A DNA stretch of 64,000 nt from Puniceicoccaceae bacterium Marseille-Q1082. GTDB lineage: Bacteria > Verrucomicrobiota > Verrucomicrobiia > Opitutales > Intestinicryptomonadaceae. The notes under the pieces are model-generated. The model was given only the letters and a program-made list of their open reading frames with translations, was not told where the DNA came from and ran no database searches. Below are positions 17,263-27,100 of the stretch, piece after piece (within the stretch, counting starts at the first letter, position 1; every line of letters starts with the position of its first letter). Where the stretch lies: contig CAJGBI010000002.1 of NCBI GenBank assembly GCA_904424815.1, positions 372,001 to 436,000 on the forward strand, written 5' to 3'. Position numbers and translations under genes: made by a program.

Positions 17263-18617
17263 GACGCCGCGAGCGAATGGGGCGTCCGCCCCTCGGAGAC
17301 GAGCCTTGCCGCCTCCCTCCCCGCCGAAAACCCCATATCCACGGCGTTGCCCGTCACGCGGTAGCTCGCGTGGGCGATTCTGTCGCCGCTTATGCAGCGG
17401 CCCGCCATCATCAGGCGGTCAACGTCGCGGCAGACGAGCGCGCGCATAGGAATGTCGTAGGGCCTGGTCGAAATGTTTTTTATGGTCTTTTGCCTGTTCG
17501 ACTCCTTGTCCGGAGCGTGGATATCAACGCCGAAAGTGGCGCGGGTGGCGGCGTCGGCGTGGCGCGCCCCGCCGACGGCGTCGTCGAGGCTGACGCGGTA
17601 GAGCCCCCTGACGCGCCTGCCCTCCCGCATTCCGATCTGCTCGCACGTGGCGATGATGCGCACGTTGCGCCACGGGGAATCCGTGCGCGCGAGCGCCTCC
17701 GCCATCTTGAACACCTCCCGCCGCGCCTCCACGGTCGCCCGCGTGATGTCGGCGGCGCTGTCGCACCTCACGCCGTACTGGTGGTTGAACATCATCAGCA
17801 ATATGTTTCCGCCGAGGTGGAATAGGGTCGGCATGTGGTACGACGGGTCTATGCCGACGTCCAGCAGGTCTTTCAAATTCAGCTTGGTCGCCTTAACGTG
17901 CCCGTTGAGGCCTTCCTTTTTGTAGGCGGTGATCCTGTCGGCGAGCTTGTCCACATCCTCAACGCGCACTATCGCGTTGAACGAGCACGGCTGCAGCGCG
18001 CCGTCGCCCTCCGAGCCCATCTCGAAAGACGCCCCCGCGCGGGCGCAGACGTCCCCGTCGCCCGTGCAGTCTATGAAAATTTTGGCGCCCCACGCCTGCC
18101 TGCCGGACTTCGACTCGGTAAGCAGCGTTTTCATCTCACCGCCGGCAACGTGCGCGCCGACGCAGTTCGTGAAGTACAAGAGGTCTGCGCCCGCCTCCGA
18201 AGCCATGTCCTCCAAGACGATTTTCATTGCGTCGGGCTCGTAGACAAAATCCTTCCAATCGCCGCCGTGCCGCGCGCCGCGCGCGTCGAGCCTGTCCGTT
18301 ATCTCGCGGCAGATTCCGCCGTTTTTGAAGTCGAACACCCACGAGAGCTGGCCGCGCGTCCAAGTGCCGCCAAGGCATCCGCCCGACTCGACGACGAGCG
18401 TCTTCATCCCCGAGCGCGCCGCCCCTATCGCCGCCCCTATTCCCGCGGGGCCTCCGCCGCACACTATTATGTCGTAATCCGAATTCAACGGCACGGATCT
18501 GGCTGGCTCGCGAAATTCCCCGGGCTTTCCCGCGGGAGTTTCCCCGAACGCGGGCTTCGCCAAAGAAGCGGCACCTATCGCCGACAGCGCATTTTTTATA
18601 AAATCTCTCCTGAACAT
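17259..18617 (-). CDS. Tat-exported FAD-dependent oxidoreductase (PF12831 type)
   Basis: The ATG at 18617 gives a twin-arginine signal (FRRDFIKNALSAIGAASLAKPAFG), so the enzyme should be exported folded with its cofactor. The FAD motif is DIIVCGGGPAGIGAAIGAARSG (about residues 49-70), followed by GGCLGGTWT. Later come FIDCTGDGDVCARAGA and DRLMMAGRCISGDRIAHASYRV near the C-terminus. This is the FAD_oxidored family common in Planctomycetes and Verrucomicrobia; the substrate is unknown. The much longer open frame that runs upstream to 19256 is antisense read-through and not part of the gene. Confidence 0.82.
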   Translation of the reverse strand: MFRRDFIKNALSAIGAASLAKPAFGETPAGKPGEFREPARSVPLNSDYDIIVCGGGPAGIGAAIGAARSGMKTLVVESGGCLGGTWTRGQLSWVFDFKNGGICREITDRLDARGARHGGDWKDFVYEPDAMKIVLEDMASEAGADLLYFTNCVGAHVAGGEMKTLLTESKSGRQAWGAKIFIDCTGDGDVCARAGASFEMGSEGDGALQPCSFNAIVRVEDVDKLADRITAYKKEGLNGHVKATKLNLKDLLDVGIDPSYHMPTLFHLGGNILLMMFNHQYGVRCDSAADITRATVEARREVFKMAEALARTDSPWRNVRIIATCEQIGMREGRRVRGLYRVSLDDAVGGARHADAATRATFGVDIHAPDKESNRQKTIKNISTRPYDIPMRALVCRDVDRLMMAGRCISGDRIAHASYRVTGNAVDMGFSAGREAARLVSEGRTPHSLAAS

Positions 18618-18711
18618 AAAATCTACAATAACATATAATAAAATGCCGCAACAAGCCCAAAAAATCTCCGAAAAATCGGGATTGCCCGCAAGCTTTCCCC
18701 CGCCCGCGCGC

Positions 18712-18743
18712 AAAAAAAGAGGGGGAAAATCCCCCCCCCCTCC
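18712..18743 (-). terminator. Terminator downstream of the P-type ATPase, with a C10 tract
   Basis: Read on the minus strand, a run of G, the loop ATTTT and CCCCC are followed by TC and seven T. On the plus strand the same site is seven A, GAGGGGG, AAAAT and ten C. It lies 24 bases past the ATPase stop. Confidence 0.6.
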
Positions 18744-18766
18744 AAAATAAATACCCTTGGCGCCCT

Positions 18767-20905
18767 TTACGCGCCTCCGGAAGGTTTCCGCCCGAGCAGA
18801 CGCGCGGAATTGGCCACCACGCACACCGACGACGCATTGTGAATCAGCGCCCCGACGACGGGGTTTATTATCCCGAAAAACGCGAGGACGACCGACGTCA
18901 GGTTGAGCGATATCGAAAAGATTATGTTGGCCTTTATGGTGCGCATCGTCGCGCGGGAGAGGTCGACGGCATGGGGAATCGCCGTCAGATCCGAACCGGC
19001 TATGGAGATCTGCGCCGACTCTATCGCGATGTCGTTTTTGAGCGACGCCACCGCTATCGACGAATCCGCCTGCGCGAGCGCCGGAGCGTCGTTCACGCCG
19101 TCGCCTATCATGCAGACTTTCCGCCCTTCGCGCTGGGCCGCCGATATGATCTCGAGCTTCTGCGCGGGCAACACCGGCGCGTAGACTTTCGGAATGGAAA
19201 CCGCCCCCGCGATCTTTTCGGCGGCCGCGCGGTTGTCTCCGCTGATTATGGCGCACTCTATGCCCATGCGCCCGAGCTCCTCGACCGCCGCCTTCGCCGT
19301 CTGCCTCGGCGTGTCGGATATTCCAAAGACCGCGGCGTCCGCCCCGTCGATTTTCATCGCGACGGCGGTAAGCCCAGCGCCTTTGAATTTCTCGGCGGCG
19401 GCGCTGCCGGGCGACGGCTTTTCGAGCGACACTTTTCTATCCCCGAAAACCGCCTCTACGCCCACTCCCACGAGCGAATTGGTGGAATCCGGAGCTTTCG
19501 CGGGCGCTATGCCCGCGGCGAACTCGAAAATCGCCCTGCCTATCGGGTGCTCGGAGCGCATTTCCGCGCCCCCCGCGAGCGACGCGATCTCCTCCCTTTC
19601 AAACCCGCCGGAGGTCTCGAAAGTCTCGACGCGCATCCTGGCCTCGGTGAGAGTGCCGGTCTTGTCGAAAAACGCCTTGGTTATTCCGGCGAGAGTCTCG
19701 AGAGCCTCGCCGCTCTTCACGAGTATGCCGCGCTTGGCGGCGTTGCCGAGCCCCGCCGCTATCGCCGTCGGCGTGGCGAGCACGAACGCGCACGGGCAGA
19801 ACACCACGAGTATCGTGACCCCCCTTATTGCCGACTCTATCCAGCTCGTCCCGAGCAGCGCGTGCGACAGGAAGAACACGACTACCGCGGCCGCTATCGC
19901 CGACGGTATAACCCACGCCGCCCATCTGTCCGCGGCGCGGGAGATCGGCGCCTTCTTTCCGGCGGCCTCCTCCACGAGCCGCGCGAGCTTCGACATCTCG
20001 GAATCCCCCGCGTCTTTGACGGCGACGGCTTCTACATACCCCGTGAGGTTCGCCGTGCCCGCATAAACCAGGTCTCCGGCCGACTTCTCCACGGGCACGC
20101 TCTCGCCCGTTATGGAAGATTCGTCCGCGCTCGTCGAGCCGCTTTCGATTCTCGCGTCCACGGGGAATATCGAGTGCGCCTTCACGCACACCGTCTGGCC
20201 TTTCCTTATTTCGCCGGCGGGGATCTCCTCCTCCCTTCCGTCGGTTTTTACCGTGGCCGTCTTCGGCAGAAGCTTCGCGAGAGACTCTATCCCCATGCGC
20301 GACTTCCTGACCGTGCGCTCTTCAAGCCACTCGCCGAGCGACATCAGAAACGCGATTTCGGCCGCCACGAATATGTAGCTGCCGTGCCCGTGCCCCGCCC
20401 CGTGCTCGAGGCCTAAAAAGTCGGCGATTTGGAGCGCGAACGCCCCCGCCATCGCAAGGCTCACCAAAAGCGGGCTCGTTATCTTGCGCTCTATAAAAAA
20501 GGATCTTCCCGCCGCGCGGAAGATCGGCGCGGCGCAGAGTATGACCGCCACCCACGCAGGGTCTGTCAGCGGATAGAGCGGCAAGTTTTCGGGGTATTCG
20601 CCCGCAAGAAAACTCAGGGCGACCGCCGCCGCCGAAATCCACAGCTTCAACCCGTGGCGGGAATCCCCTCCGCCGCCCGAGGAACAGCAGCCCGCGCCGC
20701 CTTTTTTGCCGGAATGGCAGCAGCAGTGCCCCCCGCCCTTTCCGCCCGAGCCGCCGCGCTCTTTTCCCGCATGGCAGCGGCATTCACCGCCGCCTCGCGC
20801 TCCGGAAGCTTCGGGTTCCGAGTGGCAACAGCGCCCGCGCCGTTCTTCGCCGCCGTTTTCATTGTCCTGACGGCGGCATCCGCCTTCGCAATTTTCGTCT
20901 TTCAT
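18767..20905 (-). CDS. Heavy-metal (copper-type) P1B ATPase with Cys/His-rich N-terminus
   Basis: An inner-membrane metal exporter of 712 residues. Residues 1-80 hold eleven Cys and four His in CC, CCC and CHC-like clusters separated by Gly, in place of the usual folded HMA domain. The ATPase core is complete: actuator TGES (266-269), transmembrane CPC (370-372), DKTGT with the phosphorylated Asp414, and GDGVNDAP. A short GHGHG loop (171-175) sits between membrane helices. The last helices read SISLNLTS and IHNASSVCVV, unlike the textbook Cu or Zn signatures. The csoR-like gene is 7 bases upstream with a CsoR-type operator ahead of it, so Cu(I) is the best guess. Confidence 0.88.
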   Translation of the reverse strand: MKDENCEGGCRRQDNENGGEERRGRCCHSEPEASGARGGGECRCHAGKERGGSGGKGGGHCCCHSGKKGGAGCCSSGGGGDSRHGLKLWISAAAVALSFLAGEYPENLPLYPLTDPAWVAVILCAAPIFRAAGRSFFIERKITSPLLVSLAMAGAFALQIADFLGLEHGAGHGHGSYIFVAAEIAFLMSLGEWLEERTVRKSRMGIESLAKLLPKTATVKTDGREEEIPAGEIRKGQTVCVKAHSIFPVDARIESGSTSADESSITGESVPVEKSAGDLVYAGTANLTGYVEAVAVKDAGDSEMSKLARLVEEAAGKKAPISRAADRWAAWVIPSAIAAAVVVFFLSHALLGTSWIESAIRGVTILVVFCPCAFVLATPTAIAAGLGNAAKRGILVKSGEALETLAGITKAFFDKTGTLTEARMRVETFETSGGFEREEIASLAGGAEMRSEHPIGRAIFEFAAGIAPAKAPDSTNSLVGVGVEAVFGDRKVSLEKPSPGSAAAEKFKGAGLTAVAMKIDGADAAVFGISDTPRQTAKAAVEELGRMGIECAIISGDNRAAAEKIAGAVSIPKVYAPVLPAQKLEIISAAQREGRKVCMIGDGVNDAPALAQADSSIAVASLKNDIAIESAQISIAGSDLTAIPHAVDLSRATMRTIKANIIFSISLNLTSVVLAFFGIINPVVGALIHNASSVCVVANSARLLGRKPSGGA

Positions 20906-20912
20906 GGCTTCG

Positions 20913-21179
20913 TCACTTCAAAGTTTTGAAAAAGTCCGCGAGCTCGTCCACGAGCTTGGCGTCCCTCTTGTCCATCGCCGCCGATATGCACCCGTTCAGG
21001 TGGTCCGTCACGATTTTCGTGAGCAGGCCTTTGAGGGCGCCGGAAGCGGAGTTTATCAGGCGCATGAGCTCGACGCACGGGGCGTCGCGGTCAACCATCT
21101 TTTCGAGCGTTTTCATCTGCCCCTCTATGCGCTTTATGCGCGAGACGAGCCTTTTCTTTTCTTCCTGCGTTCTGGTCAC
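20913..21179 (-). CDS. csoR: CsoR-family copper-sensing repressor
   Basis: An 88-residue all-helical DUF156 repressor. The GTG at 21179 is chosen because AAAGGA lies 8 bases ahead of it and the protein then begins at the conserved TRTQEEKKRLVSRIKRIEGQ; starting at the ATG 45 bases upstream would run through the operator. The metal site is Cys35, His60, Cys64 (CVELMR, DHLNGC), the pattern of CsoR Cu(I) sensors, which leave DNA when copper binds. FrmR and RcnR relatives lack the second Cys of this pattern. It is the first gene of a two-gene operon with the P-type ATPase. Confidence 0.88.
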   Translation of the reverse strand: MTRTQEEKKRLVSRIKRIEGQMKTLEKMVDRDAPCVELMRLINSASGALKGLLTKIVTDHLNGCISAAMDKRDAKLVDELADFFKTLK

Positions 21180-21200
21180 GGAATTTTCCTTTCTCAAAAT

Positions 21201-21222
21201 ATAGGGTATACCCCTATACCCC
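21201..21222. promoter_or_regulatory. CsoR-type operator
   Basis: The palindrome ATAGGGTATACCCCTAT (21201-21217), followed by ACCCC, matches the G/C-run plus TA pattern of known CsoR operators. It lies about 22 bases upstream of the csoR GTG and is placed to give copper-relieved autoregulation of csoR and the ATPase. It might also affect the divergent FAD gene, whose start is about 100 bases away. Confidence 0.75.
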
Positions 21223-21326
21223 ATTCATCGAATTGCAAGAAGTTTTTTTAAAAATTTTCCGCCGCGACGATTTCGCTTTACAGCGGTACGCGCGCGCTTT
21301 ACTCATATTTGGAAAACATTTGCACA

Positions 21327-23300
21327 ATGGGAACGGAAAACGGCAAAAACAAAATGGGGCGCCGTGGGTTTCTCGCGGCGTCGGCGGCTTCGCTCTTCGG
21401 GTATTCGGCGATAATAAAGGCGCCGCAGGTTCTGGCGCGCCCGCTGCCAACCGACGACAATTCGCGCAGGCTGGCGAGCCTCCAGCCAGACTCCGCCCCG
21501 GGCTCGGCGGAGGGCGAAAAGCTCATGCGCAGGGCGGATTTGAAGTGCGACGTACTCGTCGCCGGCGGCGGGCTCGCGGGAATCGCGGCGGCCCTCAGCG
21601 CTGCGCGGGCGGGCAAAAAGGTCATACTCGTGCAGGACAGGTCGAGGCTCGGGGGAAATTCGAGCAGCGAGATAAAAATGCACCCGCTCGGGGTCAACCC
21701 GCACGTCACCGGCTGGCGCGAAGGCGGCATAATAGAGGAGTTGAAGCTCGAAAACGCCGCGCACAACCCGCAGCTTGCGTGGGAGATGTGGGACTTCGTC
21801 CTATACGACAAGTGCGTCACCGAGCCCAACCTCACCCTTATGCTCGACTCCACCCTATACCGCGCCGAGACCGACGGGCGGAAGGTGAAGGCGGTTTGGG
21901 TGCGCTCCGACACCGCGCGCAACATTTACAGGATAGAGGCGGAAATATTCGTGGACTCCACGGGGGACTCGCGGTTGGCGATGGAGGCGGGCGCGGAGGT
22001 CATGAGCGGGCGCGAGGGCTCAAAAAAATTCGGGGAGTCGTTGGCAGACTACGACGAAATCGGCACACGCCAGGGCTCGACCCTCATGATAACTATGCGC
22101 AAGCACGACAAGCCCGTGCCGTTCACCGCGCCGTCATGGGCGAAAAAGATGACTCCGGAGCTGATGAAGTTCAGGGACATCAGCGGCGACGGGCTGTACT
22201 ACGGCTACTGGTGGGTAGAGCTCGGCGGCGTCTACGACGCCATACGCGACAACGAAATGCTGCGCTTCGAGCTGCTCGCAATAGTCATGGGCGTCTGGGA
22301 CTACATGAAAAACAGCGGCAAGTACGAAGGCGTCGAGAACATCGCCCTCGAGACAATCGGAATGGTTCCGGGCCGGCGCGACACCTACCGCGTAGTCGGC
22401 GAAAAAATCCTCACCCAGCATGACATCGAGGGCAAGTGGCGCGACTTTGACGACTCCATAGCGGTCGGCGGATGGACGCTCGACGACCACCCCGCAAAGG
22501 GCTTTTACGCCTCCGACAAACACCCGTGCAGGCAGGAGTGGAAAACCAATTTTTACAACATACCATTCTCCGCAACCTACGCGAGGGACTTCGACAACCT
22601 CTTCATGGCGGGCCGCAACATAAGCTGCTCGCATGTCGCGTTCTGCTCAACGCGCGTGATGTCCACATGCGCGGCGGTCGGGCAGGCGGTCGGAACGGCC
22701 GCCGCCATATGCGTCGGCGAGGGCGTGACGCCCGCGGCGCTGCGCGCAAACCCAAAGCTCTTGAAGCGCCTGCAACAGGAACTGCTGCGCAACGACCAGA
22801 CCATAATAGGAATCAAGAACGAAGACCCCGCCGACCTCGCGAGGGCCGCAAAGGCGAGCGCGTCGTCGAGCGCGTGGGGGACATCGCCCGAAAACGTCCT
22901 CACGGGCGTCACGCTCGACGGGCCGAAAGAGAACAAAAACAAGTGGGTGGCGGAGGCCTCCGGCAAGCCGTGGCTGCGCCTGGACTGGCCTTCCCCAAAA
23001 AAGGTTTCCCAAATCAGGCTCACTTTCGAGCCCGGGTGGACGCCCCTTTCCCAGAGCGGCTCGAACTACCTGCTGTCCTCTATGGTGCGCGCGCCTCAGC
23101 CGAAGCTCGTGCGCGACTACGACATCGTCGGAATCCTCGAAGACGGCTCGGAGAGAAAGCTCGCAGAAGTCCGCGGCAACTACCAGAAGCTGCGCGCGCA
23201 CAAGTTCGCCCCCGCGACTGTAAAGGGCGTGCGCGTCGACTTCCTCGCCACAAACGGCGACAAGATGGTATACGTTAAGGAAATCCGCGCCGAGGCGTAG
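21327..23300 (+). CDS. Tat-exported FAD oxidoreductase with C-terminal beta-sandwich
   Basis: The start is set at the ATG at 21327; the TTG at 21309 is less likely. A twin-arginine signal (GRRGFLAASAASLFGYS) precedes the FAD site CDVLVAGGGLAGIAAALSAARAG. The middle shows GGNSSSEIKMHPLG, FVDSTGDSRLAMEAGA and DNLFMAGRNISCSHVAF, as in the PF12831 family. The last 130 or so residues (from about 530) look like a discoidin-type binding domain (KPWLRLDWPSPKKVSQIRLTF). Possible substrates are carbohydrates or their derivatives, by analogy with similar exported flavoproteins; unproven. It is divergent from the copper operon. Confidence 0.8.
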   Translation: MGTENGKNKMGRRGFLAASAASLFGYSAIIKAPQVLARPLPTDDNSRRLASLQPDSAPGSAEGEKLMRRADLKCDVLVAGGGLAGIAAALSAARAGKKVILVQDRSRLGGNSSSEIKMHPLGVNPHVTGWREGGIIEELKLENAAHNPQLAWEMWDFVLYDKCVTEPNLTLMLDSTLYRAETDGRKVKAVWVRSDTARNIYRIEAEIFVDSTGDSRLAMEAGAEVMSGREGSKKFGESLADYDEIGTRQGSTLMITMRKHDKPVPFTAPSWAKKMTPELMKFRDISGDGLYYGYWWVELGGVYDAIRDNEMLRFELLAIVMGVWDYMKNSGKYEGVENIALETIGMVPGRRDTYRVVGEKILTQHDIEGKWRDFDDSIAVGGWTLDDHPAKGFYASDKHPCRQEWKTNFYNIPFSATYARDFDNLFMAGRNISCSHVAFCSTRVMSTCAAVGQAVGTAAAICVGEGVTPAALRANPKLLKRLQQELLRNDQTIIGIKNEDPADLARAAKASASSSAWGTSPENVLTGVTLDGPKENKNKWVAEASGKPWLRLDWPSPKKVSQIRLTFEPGWTPLSQSGSNYLLSSMVRAPQPKLVRDYDIVGILEDGSERKLAEVRGNYQKLRAHKFAPATVKGVRVDFLATNGDKMVYVKEIRAEA

Positions 23301-23622
23301 GGCGCATGCTCAAAAAAATCCGCCGCCCCAAAACGGCGCGGCGGCCGCGCTGACGGACGCAAACGCATCATAAGGGGAGGGCTCCGATCGCGCCCTGCCC
23401 GCCTCCCAAAACGGTGGCTTTTCCCCTATCTTCGCATTGCGGGCCTTCCGAATCGGGAAGTCCGCGGCGTTCTCCGCGGGATAAAATCCGCCGCACGAAT
23501 TCGTATATCAAGGCGCGGACCGCCGTGGGAAATCCGTTTCGCCGTGCGCCTAAGAAGCGGCGGCCCGAGATTTGGCGCCTCCGAATGCTGCGATTCAACC
23601 CGGAATGCGGCGCCGGAAAATT
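23301..23622. other. Intergenic region between FAD gene and zinc-ribbon gene
   Basis: No gene supported. The only structure seen is the possible minus-strand terminator at 23312-23344. The remainder is GC-rich with no clear promoter. Confidence 0.4.
23312..23344 (-). terminator. Possible minus-strand terminator
   Basis: The stem ccgccgc (23320-23326) pairs with gcggcgg (23338-23344). The A run at 23312-23318 becomes a U run in a minus-strand transcript. It is far (about 280 bases) from the zinc-ribbon gene it would serve. Confidence 0.4.
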
Positions 23623-24012
23623 TCATTCCGCGCGCAGAAGGCGCTTGAAAAATCCGTCGTCGCAAAACTTTTCGTCGGGAAGGTAGAGAAAGCAGAAACA
23701 GCCGTCGCAAACGCCTATGTTTTTGTTTTTTTCGAGGTATTCGATTTCGTCTGCGGGGACGGCGGCGCCGCACGAGGAGCACCTGCCGTTTTCCACGGCG
23801 GCGATTCCGGGGGTTCCGCCAGCCTCCAGCCTGTCGAAATGCGAGAGCGCAAACGACGGTATCTGCCTGCGGTTTTCGATGATGAAGCCGCGGAGGACCT
23901 GGACATCCTCCGGCGAGGCAAGGGGCGACTCCGAAAGGCGGCGCGCCTCGCGTATCCGCAACAACCTCAAAATAATGTCCTCCGTATGCTTCACGAATTT
24001 ATACGGAAGCAC
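23623..24012 (-). CDS. Small C4 zinc-ribbon protein
   Basis: A 129-residue protein whose C-terminal half carries a four-cysteine ribbon: CSSCG (about residues 78-82) and CDGC (about 102-105), then FCFLYLPDEKFCDD. This resembles the last domain of the C4-type zinc-ribbon family (PF02591), where the second knuckle is followed by a LYL segment. That family normally has a long N-terminal coiled coil and about 240 residues; here the N-terminal part is short and helical (TEDIILRLLRIREARRL). It is divergent from dnaE by 107 bases. The role is unknown; nucleic-acid binding is possible. Confidence 0.65.
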   Translation of the reverse strand: MLPYKFVKHTEDIILRLLRIREARRLSESPLASPEDVQVLRGFIIENRRQIPSFALSHFDRLEAGGTPGIAAVENGRCSSCGAAVPADEIEYLEKNKNIGVCDGCFCFLYLPDEKFCDDGFFKRLLRAE

Positions 24013-24119
24013 ATTGTCAAACCTTTTGCAATGTTTTTCGGAACGGCAACCCCCTTTTTTTCGGGGCCGGGGCGTTTTTATTTGACGGGCCGGCGGAACG
24101 TCGGGTTAGAATTTGGGGC

Positions 24120-27100
24120 ATGTCAAACTTCGTACACCTGCATGTGCACACAGACTATTCCGTACTCGACGGATGCGCCAAAGTCCCCGTTCTGATAGAC
24201 AGGGTAAAGGAGCTCGGAATGCCCGCCGTCGCCATCACCGACCACGGGAACATGTGCGGGGCGATCGACTTTTACCAGGCCGCAAACAAGGCGGGCGTCA
24301 AGCCGATAATCGGCATGGAGGCTTACTACATAAACGGCTACACCCTCGGCGACGACATCAGGGAACTCATAAAATCGCAGCGCGATAGGGAAAAATCCGA
24401 CGACATCGACGGAATCGAGAGCGACCCTTCGATGCTCAAGCCCGAAAACTACCCCAAGTACCAGATACACCACAAGACGCTGCTGGCAAAAAACTACGAG
24501 GGCTTTTTGAACCTCGCAAAGCTCACGAGCGAATCCTACGCGCGCGGGTTTTACCGCAAGCCGCGCATAGACTTCGAGACCCTCGCGAAATACTCCAAGG
24601 GCATAATCGCCCTGAGCGGCTGCATAAACGGGGTCGCGTCGCAGTACCTGCTCTACTCCGACTACGAAAAGGCGCGGGAGGCGACGGCAAAGTTCCTCGA
24701 CATATTCGGGCGCGAAAACTATTACATCGAAGTCCAAAACCACTTCATGGCGGCGGACAAAAAGGTAATCCCCGGGCTGGTGAAGCTCGCGCGGGAATTC
24801 GGCTTGAAAATAGTGGCGACCAACGACAGCCACTATGTCTACAAAAAGGACGCCTCGGCGCACGACGCCATGCTGTGCATAAACACGGGCTCGCTCGTCT
24901 CGGACGAAAACCGGATGCGCTATCCCAACAACGAGTTCTACATCAAGAGCCGCGAGGAGATGGAAACGCTGTTTCCCGACCTGCCTGAGGCGCTCGACAA
25001 CACCGTGGAACTCGCCGAGAGGGTGGACATAAAAATTCCGATAGGCGAAAACCACTACCCGCGCTACGAACAGCCCGCCGACATAAAATACGACCGCGAC
25101 GAGGCGAACTTCAACCGCATTCTCGACCTATACGTCACAAAGAAAAACGAGGTTCTGAAACAGAACGGCAGGGAGGCCGACTTCGCGCTCTCCGACGAAG
25201 CCCGCCGCGGGCTCATGAAGAACGGGCTGCTGCTCTTCGACCTCGCCAAGAAGGGGATGATGAAGCGCTACGGGGTGGATTACGACCATCCGGAAGCGTA
25301 CGTCCCAAAGCCCGGGGAATCCGCCGACCGCGCGCAGATGCTGCGCGACAAGCTCGACTACGAGCTCTCGATAATAGTCGGCGCGGGGTTCGTGGACTAT
25401 TTTCTGATAGTCTACGAATTCATAAACTGGGCGCGCGAGCGCGGCATTCCCGTAGGCCCCGGGCGCGGAAGCGGCGCGGGATGCATGATAGCGTACCTGA
25501 TAAAAATCACGGACATCGAGCCCATACGCTTCAACCTGCTCTTCGAGAGAATGCTCTCTCTCGAGCGCGTCTCGCCGCCGGACTTCGACGTAGACTTCTG
25601 CGAGCGCCGCAGGCAGCTCGTGATAGAGCACGTGCGCGAAAAGTACGGCGCGGACAGGGTCGCCAACATCGTCACCTACGGCAAGCTCGGCGCAAAGGCC
25701 GTCGTGCGCGACCTCGCGCGGGTGAACGGAATCCCCTTTGACCGCGCAAACGCCATAGCGAAAATGGTGCCCGACGAGCTGAAAATGACCCTCAAAAAGG
25801 CGGTCGAAATGTCAGCCGAGCTGCGCGGGGAAATCGAGCGCGACCCCGAAGTAAGGCACATTTTCGAGGAGGGCGAAGTCATAGAGGGAATGATACGCCA
25901 GCTCGGCAAGCACGCCTGCGGCATAATCATAGGCGACCAGAAGCTCGACAACGTCGTCCCCATGATGACGCAGGAAGGCACGCTCACCACGCAGTTCGCC
26001 AAGACGCCCGTTGAGGAGCTCGGGCTGCTCAAAGCCGACTTCCTCGGCCTCAAAACCCTCACCATAATTTCCGACGCCCAGGACAACGTTAGGCGCACGC
26101 GCTCCAACGGCTTCGACATCGAGGAGGTCGCCCTCGAAGACCCCGCGACTTTCAGGCTGCTCAACAGCGGCGTGACGGTCGGCGTATTCCAGCTTGAAAG
26201 CGAGGGAATGCAAAATCTCTGCCGGCGCATAGGGCTTAGCTCGTTCGAGGAGATAATCGCCCTCATCGCCCTCTACCGCCCCGGGCCGATGCAGTTCATC
26301 GACCAGTTCATAGAGGCGAAGAAAGACCCCTCCAAAATGCACGTCCCGCACCCGCTGCTCAAAGACCTCGTGAAGGAGACCTACGGGGTTCTCGTCTACC
26401 AGGAGCAGGTCATGATGGCCGCGCGCATAATCGCCGGCTACACGCTCGGCGAGGCCGACATACTGCGGCGCGCCATGGGCAAGAAAAAGCCGGAAGTCAT
26501 GGCGAAGCAAAAGGCGGTGTTCGTAAAAAAGGCAAAAGAGTTCAACAATATGGACGCCCCCGAAGCCGAGGCGATTTTCGCCGTCCTCGAAAAGTTCGCC
26601 CAATACGGCTTCAACAAGTCCCACTCCGCCGCCTACGCGATGCTCAGCTACCGCACCGCGTACCTCAAAGCCAACTACCCCGTGGAGTTCATGGCGGCAC
26701 TGCTGTCGAGCGAGCTCGGCAACATGGACAAAATCTCGAAATTTGTGGAGGCGTGCGAGGGCATAAACATAAAAGTGCTCGGCCCCGACGTGAACGTCTC
26801 CCGCGAGATGTTCACGCCCATAATCGACCCGTCCTGGAAGCCTTCGGAAGACGCCGACAACATGTTCGAAAAGAGCCCCGGCTCGATACGCTTCGGCCTG
26901 GCGGCGATCAAGGGCATCGGCGACGCCGCGGCGGCCGCCATAGTGCGCGAGCGCGACGCCAACGGGCCGTTCGCCGACATATTCGACTTCCTCCGCCGCG
27001 TCGGAATGAAAAACATAAACAGGCGCGTGGTCGAAAACCTCATACTCGCGGGCGGATTCGACTCTTTCGGGGCGGACCGCGGGCACCTGATTGGCTCGCT

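Noticed and set aside
18618-19256. N-terminal extension of the FAD oxidoreductase frame
   Set aside because: The extension is antisense-like and Arg-rich, overlaps the ATPase gene, and the Tat signal begins at the ATG at 18617.
21309-21326. TTG at 21309 as the start of the FAD enzyme
   Set aside because: An ATG follows 18 bases later, closer to the Tat signal, and the extra residues add nothing to it.
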